A stretch of DNA of 64,000 nucleotides, from NCBI GenBank assembly GCA_012295275.1, contig CM022665.1, positions 3,085,167 to 3,149,166 on the forward strand, written 5' to 3'. The translations under genes were made by a program, and so were the position numbers. The notes beneath the pieces were generated by a model. The model saw nothing but the letters and a program-made list of their open reading frames with translations, made no database searches and was not told the DNA's origin. Numbering within the stretch: position 1 is the first letter of the stretch; each line of letters starts with the position of its first letter. Origin of the DNA: Chrysomallon squamiferum (lineage: Eukaryota; Mollusca; Gastropoda; Neomphalida; Peltospiridae). Below are positions 50,743 to 62,738 of the stretch, one piece after another.

Positions 50743-51880
50743 CTGTAAAAAGAAAATGGTAATAAAGACGTGAAAATAAATCAAGTAGAAGAGACCAGTA
50801 GATTGGCCCACAATTACAGTGATGGGATGAATGTTGTATGAAGTTTTTCACCTCTGACATACCTCATCATTGTTAGAGAATATTAACATTCAGCAGCATC
50901 TCTCTTAGCCTGGAATGTTGCAAAGTTCAAGAACTGAGAAAACAGAACAGAAGTTGGTATTCATTTATTACAATTGTGATGAACATTTTGTGTAGACCAC
51001 TAATTGGATAACCTTGGAAGCAAACCAGAACCATATAGGTAAGAATTCTGGACCAGAAAAAAGACAAAATAATGCATACACATCACTACTGACATTTTTG
51101 TTATCTGTAAGAATTAATGACACATATTTATTTTTATAAAACTGCTTGCTGGTGTTCTATGGATGGGTCATATGCAGAGGCCAAAAAAAAAAAAAAAATT
51201 AGCAGTTGTAAACATTAATTTTTAAATGTTCATGGCAACAACATATCATGGGACTGTCTATGAGAATTACAATTTCCATTTTAAATACAGTTTACAAACC
51301 AATGTACACCAGAAAAATCATAGTTCTCATATATATATATATATTTCTTTGACAAACATCTGTACAAAACAAGTGTTTACAATTTACAGTGAATATGAAA
51401 CATTCTCAATGTAAGAAACAACTTGCCAAGTGTTATTCTTGTTTTTGAAATAAAAATAAAACAATTTTTTTAAATTTTTAAATTTTTTAAAACATTTTGA
51501 CATAAAATATTTATTACAAACCTTCAACATAGCAAACTGAATTTTTTGTGAAAAATCAGTTATTTAATTAAAAATACAGGTTCAGAATATAAAATGTCAT
51601 TTTGAAATAATATATTTTTTTAATTTGATGCAAAACCTTTGTTTGGTTTGAGAAAGTGTTATTACATTGAGCTGTTTTAAGATGATGTTTTCCAGCAACT
51701 ATTGTTTTGTTTGTTGTGCTGCAGTGAAACAGAAGATTCACCTATCAGCACACACACTCACACACACACACACACACACACATACTGGAAAGAGGTAGCA
51801 ACTTCTGGGAACACTTCCAAATAGGAGATAGAGTATTGTTTTAACAGGCACTAACACACGTAAGTTTAGTGCACTAGGCC

Positions 51881-52085
51881 ATTCCAGGTGAAGTGAAGTA
51901 AGTACATGGAGGAGAATAATAATACCAACAATGATAATGTAACATTTCAGACCATTCAGGTGAAGTGAATTAATTACTTACAAGGTAATACTGATTTTTG
52001 ATAACGTGGAAGTTTTGAACCATTACAGCTGAAGCGAAGTTAAGTACACACAGGATAATACTGATAGTGTAACAGTTTTACTGTT
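51881..52085. repeat. Diverged tandem repeat of about 70 bp, three units
   Basis: Units start at CCATTCCAGGTGAAGTGAAG (51881), CCATTCAGGTGAAGTGAAT (51954) and CCATTACAGCTGAAGCGAAG (52022). Each carries a GTAAGTAC/ATTACTTA segment and then AATAATA...TGATA..GTAACA near its end. Confidence 0.75.
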
Positions 52086-52153
52086 AGGCAGGCATTTCTT
52101 ATGACCAGATCTCACCTCACAAAGTGTGTATGGTTGCCACAGAGTTCACTAAC

Positions 52154-52207
52154 CTGTTATCTGGTCTTGCAGAACCAGCCTCAGAGTCTCTCTGTATACC
52201 ACTTGAA
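52154..52207 (-). CDS. Candidate internal coding exon, minus strand
   Basis: 54 nt between a T-rich acceptor (TTATTCTGCTGAG) and a strong donor (AACAG/GTTAGT). The frame reads SSGIQRDSEAGSARPDN with one base in and two bases out, which joins in phase to the candidate exon at 50697-50742 (junction codon AGC). No family recognised. A second donor, GAG/GTGAGA, lies slightly downstream. Confidence 0.25.
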
Positions 52208-52532
52208 CTCAGCAGAATAAAAAAAATAACAAAATTTTAGAAAACAAAAACATCAGCTGATAATACAAGATGGTGCTATGAAATAAAGCTGAGTGATGTT
52301 TAAAACACTGGTGTTTCCACTGACACTGTCCTGACAGAGCTGGTGCTGAACATTTTAAATACAGAGTGTGTCATCAGTGCAAAAAAAATATAGAAGAAAC
52401 CCCCCCAAAACCCTCCAAAACCCACTACCCATTGTAATACAGATAAAACAGATGCTAATGTAGTTGTTAAATGATTATTAGTAAAATACTTTTAACAACC
52501 ATAATAAACAAACAGTAAATTAAATGAATTAA

Positions 52533-52534
<2 letters not shown>

Positions 52535-52585
<51 letters not shown>

Positions 52586-52630
52586 TAATAAAATAAAATA
52601 AAAAAAAATAAAAAATAAAAAATAATAATA
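52535..52630. repeat. (AAT)n microsatellite and A-rich tail
   Basis: About 15 AAT units followed by AAAAT-type repeats to about 52630. Confidence 0.95.
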
Positions 52631-53248
52631 CAAATAAAAATGTAAAATATATTTTTAAAATACTTAAAGGCATTTAAGATGCCATGTAAATAACTATGTA
52701 TGGCATCAGTTCAAAGTGATGCACTGAACTGTTGTTAACTGACAGTCTTATCGAAATTCTGTTTTCACCACAAAATAATTATATTTTTAAATAAACCTTT
52801 TCAAACAATTTTCTTATCCTTATTACATCTTCATGATAATAATATAAAATCAAATATTTTCAAATTCATAACAAAAATACCTATTGATATTTGTCCCCAA
52901 ACTAATTGAATGTTAATAAAATATCAATATGTATTTATAACAAGTGAATTATATTGATATTCTATAAAAATTAATACTTTTAATTCAACCATTAACTTTA
53001 CCTTCACTCTGTTATTATTGATAATTTTATTATATTAAACAGAAAAGAATGATTAAAAATAAGTTGCAACAGAAAACATTTATTTCTCATTTTTTGGCCA
53101 GTAAATGAATCAGTACATATGTGTTAAAAAAACTAAACACAAAACATTGATATTAAAAAAGAAATTAAGTTTCAGTATATTGTATAAAGAAGATATGAAC
53201 AACACAGTATGTTACTTTCATCAATTAGCATCAAGCAAATCAACCATA

Positions 53249-53461
53249 TTAACCCTCTCACGGGCTGGAAAGTATATACCAGACTTTCTTATTCCAAAGA
53301 CAGTGGCTGAAATTGAAAAGGTTTACTCTAAGAAGGATAGATCTTTGTACCCATCAGGCCAGCATTGTACATCCAAATATCTTAGTTCCTAATGGTGCCT
53401 TACCAGTGAGGAATTTATTGTAAAAGATTGTCTAAAAGAACAATGGCAACCAAAGAGTTAA
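53249..53461. mobile_element. Possible TTAA-flanked MITE (piggyBac-like)
   Basis: 213 bp bounded by TTAA on both sides, starting TTAACCCTCTCACGGGC and ending GGTTGCCATTG... CTCTTTGG style on the opposite strand followed by TTAA. CCC-type termini at TTAA sites are typical of piggyBac-derived elements. The two ends match only loosely, so the call is tentative. The segment also contains a minus-strand acceptor-like site followed by an open frame. Confidence 0.3.
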
Positions 53462-53919
53462 TAATTAATATACCATTTTCCTGATAACAAAATAATGTGG
53501 TCTAAAATTCATGAGATGATACAAAACAGTTAATTGCGCATGGCAAGGTGAGTCGTGAATAATTCCATTAAATAAAAGATTTAATAAATGTCTTACAGAT
53601 TTTCATATAAAAACTATCTGTAAAATCCACTTCCCAAAGGATTTAAAGGTAATATAATGCAATTACTTTTCGCTCTTTAACAAAAGAGATTAGATATTTG
53701 TTGTTCTATCATTATATATATATATATACAAACATTCCTAAAGATACACATTCTAAAATATATATATTCACAAACACATACAAATACACAGACAAAAAAT
53801 AACCTTCCTAAATATATATATATATTTTAAAATGACAGAGCTCTAAGTAATGGAAGAATATTTTAACAACAAACACCCACACACACACAGACACACACAC
53901 AAACAGAACAAATTTAGTA

Positions 53920-53946
53920 CCCCCCACAAACTGTGTTTGTGGGGGG
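53920..53946. repeat. Perfect 12-bp inverted repeat with 3-bp loop
   Basis: CCCCCCACAAAC, loop TGT, then GTTTGTGGGGGG. It would form a very stable hairpin. It sits just after a (CA)n-rich stretch at 53875-53904. Confidence 0.9.
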
Positions 53947-54707
53947 GTTTACACTAGATAAATATTATAATGTAACAGTTAATGAGAAAAATAATCACTT
54001 ATAACAGGACAGTGTTTTTCCTGGTTACACTGAACATTAACTAGAGATATATGACTTTATTATGTACAGATGGTGATGTTTGCAGAATCAATGTCATATA
54101 CATTACACCCAATCAAGACTGAGATTTCATTTACTGCTGATAATGAAATCCTCTAATATGTTCCAAAATGTCACGAAAAACCACATATAACTTAAAACAA
54201 TATACCGAATAGACTGAAGATATCAGATAAAGTGTTTAATAATAAAACATTGTTGTTTTAATATACAAAGTACTAGAGAATTTATTGAGCAAATTTGGAA
54301 CCAGATTTATGGTTTTACCAGTTTTCTGGACCAAGGCTTAATATATATTTATTTATTATTATTATTTTTTTTTCTTTATTAATAATAATAATAATAATAA
54401 TAATATCGGGATAAATGAAAAGTAATGAAGAAAACTATTTAATAGATACAAATTAAGTTTTAAAGGACAATTATCTGGAGGACTGTAAGTGTGTGGTATC
54501 TGTATTATTATGTTTAAGATCTGAGGATATCCCTGATATTTTATTTCATGGAAATATAAGTTATGAAAATAAAAGATAATGTTCTGAATTTTGACTTTTA
54601 AATTATTTATATACATATATATAAGATAAAAACTACATATAAATTACTATTAAGATGAAATAGATTTGTGTTCAGACAATATTCCTATATATATATATAT
54701 AAATATA

Positions 54708-54746
<39 letters not shown>

Positions 54747-55720
54747 GAGTATCACTAGTTTGTTTTTGTCATTTCAAACCAACATCTGTTGTCATAATAA
54801 AATTCACTTTTAAAAATTAGGTCAATCAATTTTATTATAATGCTTCACTAACTTCTACTAGTATTTTAGTTACTTGTAATATTTATTTTGTTACTGTTCT
54901 TGTTTCCAGTATTCATTAATATAAATAATTAGTAGAGTGATAGTCTACATAATCATCTACATTTACATGACAGGTTCAAAAGAATAATGCATAAGTAAGA
55001 TGTAAATTGAAACAATGTTAATGAAACTGTTCTATTTTTAATAGATACACAAGTCTCAGTGATATATCACACCTGAAATAATGAGTTACGTCACAAGTAA
55101 TTGAAAGTGTTTGCATTGCTTTGAAATGATCTGTTTTTAGTATTAACCAGTACAGGTGGTTATACAACAATACTGTGATTACAAAAAGCAAAATCTAATA
55201 CAGTTGTTCTGTTTTGTTATTGCCAGTGAAATAAATTTTGTTACAAATAAAACTCTTTTTTTTTTTTTTTTTTTTTCTGAGCTTATTTTGCAACTAATGC
55301 CTTGCTGTCACTTCTTTTATTAGTCATTATCTATAATAATAATAATTAAAAAAATGAACTTTAACCGAAAGTAAGTTTCATTTCTTTTCCCACAGTAATA
55401 TAATGTTTTTAAAAAGCATAAGAAGAACCAACAGATCAAGTCATAAATATACAAAACTGAAGAACAAAAGGAATAAAGAAAGATCAAAAGAATATATGTA
55501 TTGTTAGTGAAAACCACGAGCATGATGCAGAATACAATGGTGAAATATTTATGTAAATTGAGGTCCATATGAAAACACTGCTAATTGTACAAAACAGACA
55601 TCTGACATCCGTGACAAATTGAACAAAGTTTTATAGTTGAGGAAACAAGTACAAGTCATGTTGCTGCACACTAACTTGATGAAAATTTAACACAGCTCTT
55701 GAATCTGAAAATATAAAACA

Positions 55721-55890
55721 TAGTTCTTCACCCTGTGAATATAAAACAGAATTCTTCACCCTGTGAATATAAAATAATTCTTCACCCTGTGAATATAAAA
55801 CAGTGAATTCTTCACCCTGTGAATATAAAACATGATTCTTCACCCTGTGAATATAAAGAACAGTTCCTGACCCTGTGAATATAAAACATA
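55721..55890. repeat. 28-bp minisatellite, six units
   Basis: Head-to-tail copies of ATTCTTCACCCTGTGAATAT followed by AAAACA-like spacers, units of 27-30 bp, about 90 percent alike in the core TTCACCCTGTGAATATAAA. Each core contains the short inverted repeat TTCACcctGTGAA. Confidence 0.9.
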
Positions 55891-56877
55891 ATTCCTGTTC
55901 CAGCCAAAGCTCGCAAATGATTTATGAAATTTTTGTATCTTCTTGGTGTGTAGGATGGTGCTAATCCAGTGCAAGTAAAGGTTTGTTTTTCAGTACACTG
56001 ACTTTATTTCCATACACAGTTTTTAATTTCAACTGCAGATAATAAACGTTATTTTAGACATTGTTTTATTGAAAGCATTCAGTACAGGGTGCCCAGTATG
56101 TCGCTCGCCAATGTAGTGTGGGTAGATTGCAGGGTAGATTGCACGCCATTCAGTGCAAGTCATCAGAATCAGGTAGTGACCACAAATGTATTCAGTTGTA
56201 AAGGGTTCATGCAGTGATGCAAGGTGCACCAGCATATACTGTATATATTCAAAGTATACTCAGTACATATGTAAATAAATATATTTAACATTTTTTAATG
56301 CAGGTAGATCATATTGACCAGGTCATTTTAAAAGTAGCTTGCAAGCTGAAAAAGTGTGGGCACTGCTGATTTAATATGATATAACTCTTACATAAAAGAA
56401 AAGAAGATCCTAGTTTATTATAAAAACATAATTTACGGTTAATGAAACCTGATACTAATTTTGTAAATTTATTTAGCTTTAAGTAATAGTATAGTAAGTA
56501 AACATTTAAATAAACATACTCGTATATTATGTTCTCAAATGAAGTGTAAATACACTGAAACTTGTATTTTATATAAATAATTTTAATAATTTGTGTATTT
56601 TTGTTTCCTTTTTCAAAATTAACTTCTAATTACCTTTCTTACATTTCAGCACCCTGTATAACACCATTTTTATACACATGAAGGTTATTTTAAGCTGAAA
56701 AGCCAAAAATAATAATATAAAATTAACAAAATACTTTGTATATGCACATAAACACATGTACAAATATTATGTGTGTGTGTGGTATTTGTATGTGTATATG
56801 TGTACAGCATACTCTGTTGTCTTGAAGTTAGACAAAAAAATAAATAAAATACACACATGCATATGTACATATACAAG

Positions 56878-56920
<43 letters not shown>

Positions 56921-57551
56921 TAATGGGATGCATGCTAGGTGCATTTAAAATTTACTACATCTGATTCATCATTAAGGTTATACATAGAACCCAGCTATTA
57001 CTTTCTCACAAAAACGTCTAGTTTTTCAGAAATTGTGGATCAAACCCTGATCATGATAACAAATGTAGGTAATAAATAAATGTCCTATTTGTAAATGTCA
57101 GTTAGTGCAGTGAAATACACACTGTTACATAAAACTCCATCTAGTGACATATGGCTTTAGTAGTATTGTCATTTTCTTTCTCTTTTTCTCATCAGTCATT
57201 CATTCATATATTATCAGTTATTTCTCTTTTTTTTCTTTCTTTTTTTTATTATTATTTTCTTTTGCAGTCTATTCTTATATTTATATTGTATAATAAATAT
57301 ATAAAAATAAAAAGGTCACAGAATATATTTCTTTATATATGAAAACAGTGTTCAAAATGAAAAACTGGAAACATTCTTAATAAATCACTTTGTACATAGA
57401 TGAAATATAAATTTAATGAACATAAAGAAATGCAGTTAATATAGATGAATACACCTAAAGTGTTATTACAAATAACATTTCTATCATTTTATTTCTGGTA
57501 TATATATATAATTATGTGGCTGAAGCTGCAATTATATCAAATTCTGTGATT

Positions 57552-57686
57552 TCTATTTCAAATTCATTTAATTCAGTTCCTATTTCAAATCCTGTTAATT
57601 TAATTCCTATTTCAAATCCAGTTAATTTAATTCCTATTTCAAATCCCGTTAATTTAACTCCTGTTTCAAATTCAGTGAACTTAATT
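57552..57686. repeat. 27-bp tandem repeat, five units
   Basis: Units CCTATTTCAAATCC-GTTAATTTAATT starting at 57552, 57579, 57606, 57633 and 57660, exactly in register. The unit length is a multiple of three, but the frames contain stops and no coding is suggested. Confidence 0.9.
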
Positions 57687-58220
57687 TCCATGTGAAATCA
57701 GCTCTGTATTGAGAACTGTATGTGGCATCAACAAGTAAAACGGCAGAGAGTGCCTGAGTGCCAAACACTGGGTGCCTCATTAATTCTCATTTGAAAAGTT
57801 AGCTGCTAATAGCAGAGATGTGCACTTGCAAGCATCACTTGATAAACACATTGATGACGTTATTTTGGCACACAGTCCTGTCCACTTATCTCTTCATCAG
57901 CTTCTGTTTTACACTATCAGTCAAAAAATATCTTTCATTTAGAAAACACACACATACACATACACATGTGCATGTACATACATATATGTATATATATATA
58001 ATAATTTTTTTCCTCGATTTTTTTTATCATTTCTAATTCTGTATTGAGAAAACTGTTTTTAGTCATGATTTTATTGAATTAATTCCATGATTTAATTACA
58101 TATCAGAGGTAATTATTTTTAAAAATTTTTTAAAAAAAGGAGTCAAGAAAGTAATGCTTGGATTTGCATGGAGTTTGATTTTACTGAAATATTAGCTTTC
58201 AGTATGCGTTTATGTGTGTG

Positions 58221-58256
<36 letters not shown>

Positions 58257-58572
58257 GGTGAATGGGTGTGTATGTGTGTGTAAAAATATCTGCAACATTT
58301 GGTTTTAATAGCTGAAGAAGAATATTTTTCAGTAGTCACACAAACAGAAGAATTTAAAACAGAAAAAAGTAAATAATACAGCTGTACACAGTGACATTCA
58401 GATAAATCAGTGGTGTTTAATTCAAAAATAACAAACTGAAAAAAGAATAAAGCTGTAATCAGAAGTTCAAAAATATGTGTAAGACGCTTTCTTTTTAATG
58501 ATGTGAGTTTTGTTTTTCAGTTCAAACTTTACTTTCATTACTTCATGATAGGCAGTGATAACTTCTAAAATA

Positions 58573-58574
<2 letters not shown>

Positions 58575-58630
<56 letters not shown>
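58575..58630. repeat. (TC)n microsatellite
   Basis: About 28 uninterrupted TC units. Confidence 0.97.
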
Positions 58631-58633
<3 letters not shown>

Positions 58634-59591
58634 GTATTATATACATCATGCATACACAAACAGTTTGCTTTGAATAAATCACTGCTGATCTGCAAGAAAG
58701 TAAACAGTCTAATTTGGTACCAGGCTTATGAATTTACCATCATTTATTACACTGCACCTCTCAAGTCCTTTTTATAACCACATTCTTCATATATAGATAT
58801 ATATATATATAAAAATATATATTAAAAACATGACATAAATAAAACTAAATCAATATTTGGACAGTAAAAAACATTTTCAACAGAATCACTGTTTTACTTT
58901 TCACTCTCTTGTTTTAAAGCAATGTTACTGGGTTAGTAGTAAATACCACCAGACAAAAATGAGAACAGAATGTCAGTCTATTTCTTATCAAATTTGCTTT
59001 GATCATGGGTGAATGAAAAATGTGACTAATAACCGGAATCAGTATGAAATTTGACTATGGGTGTTCTATATTTCTTCATGCCAAAGTAATGCTCAATGGA
59101 TGTCTGCTGACATCACAAGACTGGCACCAGTCCAAAGTGATTACCTCAAGTGGTTTTGGTTGCACAGTGTTGCCCAACTGAACAACATCTGCCAATCTAA
59201 ACTATGTACGCCTGAGGTCAAGGTCATTTACGTATATCTTACAGGTGTAAGGTATATTCTTGGCATGAGAAAAGGTAAAATAACATTTGTTATTAAACTT
59301 AATTTTTTATATAAGCCGAAAACTGTCTTTAATTAAAACTTCATGTTAGAAGATCAAATAGTAATAAAACAGTAAAAAGGTGAGAAAGTAATTTAGACAG
59401 AAGAAAAACATCCTAAATAATTGTTTTTTAACCATAGTAAACATATTAAGTACACTAATGTTTCAGGGGAAAAAAAAAAAAAATAGTGTTCATTAGGTCT
59501 TCTTCAGTACTGTTAAAAATAAGATAAACTGTGTTAAAAATGCAAGGAACTGAGTCAGTGAACATACCACCATACTTATAACTGAGAAAAA

Positions 59592-59875
59592 GAGGAAATG
59601 TTTACACTCATCACATTTTATGTGCATTTATATTACATCAGAAATGAAATTAATTACCACTCAGATGATGTGAGAGGAAACCCAGTGCCTTCACTTTATT
59701 CCAGTTAGCAGCAAAGGATTTTTTATATGTACCATCCCATGAACACACATGTGTATATACACTGTGGTCTTTGTTACATCAATTATGAAATAGTTCAATA
59801 GGTCCACAAAGTGGGTTTGATCTGATGTCCCACCATGAGCAGATATTCTACCACTGAACAATTTTCCACACCCTC
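59592..59875 (-). mobile_element. Near full-length degraded molluscan tRNA-derived SINE
   Basis: On the minus strand a tRNA-like head gives an A box (TTCAGTGGTAGAAT) and a decayed B box (AGATCAAACCC). It is followed by the same body as the copy at 14.6 kb: GGGATGGTACATATAAAA, CCTTTGCTGCTAA, GGGTTTCCTCTC, then AAAATGTGATGAGTG and AAACATTTCCTC at the 3' end. In the B box the usual CG has become CA, as expected from deamination in a methylated domain. The flanking short duplications were not resolved. Confidence 0.75.
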
Positions 59876-60078
59876 TAAAGTATGAGAAATAAACTGTGTT
59901 TAGTGTATGAAATGTTTACAGTCAAACTTGCCTCTTAACGTATCACGTTGTTTGTAAAAAAATAGTAAAACAAAATAAACATAATTAAATGCCATATTAG
60001 ATTAAAACCTTTGAAGTATTTATCAGAATAAAACTCCAAAAATCTAAGTATTACTGCATCCATTTTATTAAAAGGTGG

Positions 60079-60113
<35 letters not shown>

Positions 60114-60171
60114 AAAAAAATTAAAAATAACAACACCCATACTGAACTATATGAAGATAATTAATTAAAAC

Positions 60172-60204
<33 letters not shown>
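60079..60204. repeat. Two long A tracts
   Basis: A33 at 60079-60111 and A27 at 60178-60204, both inside the CpG-depleted domain, with AATTAAAAA between. Other long tracts: T31 at 317-347, A31 at 14112-14142, A35 at 32177-32211 and T38 at 42945-42982. Confidence 0.95.
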
Positions 60205-60205
<1 letters not shown>

Positions 60206-60419
60206 CTCTCAGTACAGAATTAGAATAAAATGTAAGAAGAAAATCTTTAATAAGCTAAAAGCAAACTGCAAAACTCACATTAAGATTTCTTAGTTATGTG
60301 AACCGTTTTGTGCAGTATAAAAACTATAAATCAAACATTTCTGTATTTGCCAGTTCCAACAAGCAATAACGTGTTGTACATGTACAAGCAGCTCATTCAA
60401 AGACGGTAAAAATCATCAC

Positions 60420-60560
60420 CGATTGCACCCCAGTGACCACAGAGCCAAACTATCTGTTAAACAAGGAAACCACAGAAGCTTGGGGGCTATGGCCAAGTGG
60501 TCCAGTTTGTTTATGAAGGCTGTTAACAGCAACACCTGGTTCTCTGGACCACAGTCCATG
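60420..60560 (-). CDS. Candidate coding exon, minus strand
   Basis: A strong acceptor (CATGTTGTTCTCTCAG) is followed by a frame of 46 codons beginning MDCGPENQVLLLTAFINKLD and ending at a moderate donor, AATCG/GTGATG. The plus strand is also open here, so coding on the minus strand is not demonstrated. Three CpG occur in the local 190 bp, more than the surrounding domain. Confidence 0.2.
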
Positions 60561-61239
60561 CTGAGAGAACAACATGAAATGTTAGCACAGATACGATTCC
60601 CTGCAGACTGAACTAGTCAGCCCATAATAAATCATAATTTGCTGTATTTATTTTTTGACAATATGTATGAAGCGTTCATAAACAATAAATAAGAGAGACA
60701 CTAGTCATTCCTGTGTCAGTATGAAGAACCAAATGATGCCCATTGCCAATGCCAAACACTCGAGTGTGTGCAGGTGTGGTATTTCTACCAGTTCAGAGCT
60801 GGTTGTGGCAGAAAATGACTTGCACCATTAACCGTTTCAGAGTGGAATGTTAACTAAACCTAAGAGGGTGAATAACAGAACTAATGTGAAAAGCTTAGCA
60901 GAAAAATGCATCATCATACTTACCTTGGTAAGTAACTGTTTACTTCAAGATAAATTCAGTATTAAGATTCCAGAATTAAAAACTTCAGAGATTATACAAA
61001 ATCTCATCTGTAAGTGTATCTTCCATTAATTTAAACTGTTTCTTGTCGTTATTTCCTTTCTTTTCTCTTTGTGTTCATCTATCTCTCTCTCTCTCTCTCC
61101 CTGTCTCTCTCACATACACATTTGCAATATTTTTCTTCAATTCTATTTTCTTTTCTGTCATTTTCACTGTCTCCATCCATTTTTTATATATAAAAAAATA
61201 TATAATTTGTTATAATATTAAAAATGATGATGCACATAA

Positions 61240-61310
61240 ATAAAATATTTATGTTGTGTATTAAAAACAATGATATATATATGCTGTGTATTAAAAACAA
61301 TGATGTGTAT
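61240..61310. repeat. Short duplication
   Basis: Two copies of TGTGTATTAAAAACAATGAT, about 32 bp apart, with TATATAT/TGTGTAT spacers. Confidence 0.7.
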
Positions 61311-61448
61311 AAATAGTAATCTTTTAATATCAAGTCTCGTGTTACTGTTTTTCAATCTGTGATGACACCTCAGAGACTAACAGATTTAAACATGATGTTG
61401 TTATTTTTAAAGTCATGCGGAGAAACAACATAACCTCTGCAGGAATTT

Positions 61449-61555
61449 CTACATCATATCTGCTGTCCACGTGCTGGTCAAACACATTCTTTCAAAGTGA
61501 ACTATGTCACCACCGTCCAGCATGCAAACTTTAACAAACTCGTCTCTGTCACAGC
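61449..61555 (-). CDS. Candidate terminal coding exon, minus strand, best of the set
   Basis: A strong acceptor (TTGGTTGTTATTCTTAG) is followed by 34 codons, CDRDEFVKVCMLDGGDIVHF then ERMCLTSTWTADMM, and TAG. The composition looks protein-like, and the 107 bp holds three CpG against 3-4 per kb around it, as expected for a constrained exon in a methylated domain. I do not recognise the family. It could be an alternative last exon of the gene inferred here. Confidence 0.35.
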
Positions 61556-62620
61556 CTAAGAATAACAACCAAACATACTAACTGCAACCATAAATCATTT
61601 CATCAAAAGAACTTCTCTTAGCGTTTGCTTCCACTGAAAAGTTGAGACAAAAGAAGATACATTCAAGATGTTAGTTCAGCTGTTGTTACCTCCTCAGATT
61701 TCAGCTTAAAAAATAAAAAAATAAAATAAAAAATAAAAAATTAACTTTAATTTGATGGGGAATCACTTAATGATTTCAGGTATCTTAATTCAAAGAGTTC
61801 ATGTTTCATCTTCTGCTGGAGAAAATGAAAGGAGTAATGTATAATTATTAATGAAACAGTTATAGCAGATTTAATTATAAAAAAATTGTGTATTTAAAAA
61901 GGGTACTGGAAACCTTATCTTTGGTTGCTTAAGACAAATGAACATGTTTAATTTTTTATGACATTTATATTTGGGTTTTTTCACTCTGTTTCCAGTAATA
62001 CTGAACTGTGATTATTTTTAGATACAGAATATGTAATTTACTTCATTTTTGTAAAGTTTGTGATGTATCAATACACATCATAGATGATTTCTGGATGTAC
62101 TTCAATACACTTCATTCGTGGTTATTCTGGATTTGAAGGTAGCATAATTAATTTCATTTACAGTTTCTAGACGTACAGTACCCATTATACATTATTATAA
62201 TAATTCCTAGCTGTACTAATATTTCACCTCTTTGTTCAGATATTGTCTTTCAACTTACTTCTTACATGAAAGGAGGGGAAGGTATTTGAAAGAAAATTCT
62301 TCCTCCCATCACAAGTGACCACACTTTTAAAACAATGTATCCTACTCAGTGTGGTTAAAGCAAAATAATAAATAAACTTATTGCTTTGTTTTGTTTGCAA
62401 GTTAATCCCAGCTAGACCATGCAGGCGCTTTTATGTGGACCAGCTGCTTCTGTTTCCTATCAGGACATCTTTACAAGTAATGTCTAGGGGACGCCCCTTT
62501 ATATATAAATTCCACATGCCTGGACATGTGTCAGCATCATCTTCATACTCACAACTTTCCTTGTTCTTTGTACCAGCAAACATTATCTGCTGCAGCCAGT
62601 CACACTGATGCTGTGTCCAC

Positions 62621-62738
62621 ATACAGTGCTTATTTCTTTACACTGGTCTACTTACCTGTTCTCAGTTCTTTACACTAATGTCTGTACAGTGCTTGTTCCT
62701 TTACACTGGTCTACATACAGTGCTTGTTTCTCTATACC
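62621..62738. repeat. Imperfect tandem repeat
   Basis: Repeated blocks ATACAGTGCTT-TTTCTTTACACTGGTCTAC at 62621-62652 and 62684-62716, with partial copies between and after. Confidence 0.7.

Noticed and set aside
53105-53392. Plus-strand open frame of 95 codons
   Set aside because: The first half is low-complexity Lys-rich sequence, it spans the possible MITE boundary, and no splice or start context supports it.
60485-60560. Possible tRNA gene (A box TGGCCAAGTGG)
   Set aside because: No matching acceptor stem and no proper B box, so it cannot fold as a tRNA.
62431-62622. Minus-strand open frame of 63 codons with Cys residues and a KGRPLDIT segment
   Set aside because: It faintly recalls the C-terminal GRP...KD region of non-LTR reverse transcriptases, but no other RT motif is present, no good acceptor precedes it, and the overlap with a tandem repeat suggests chance.
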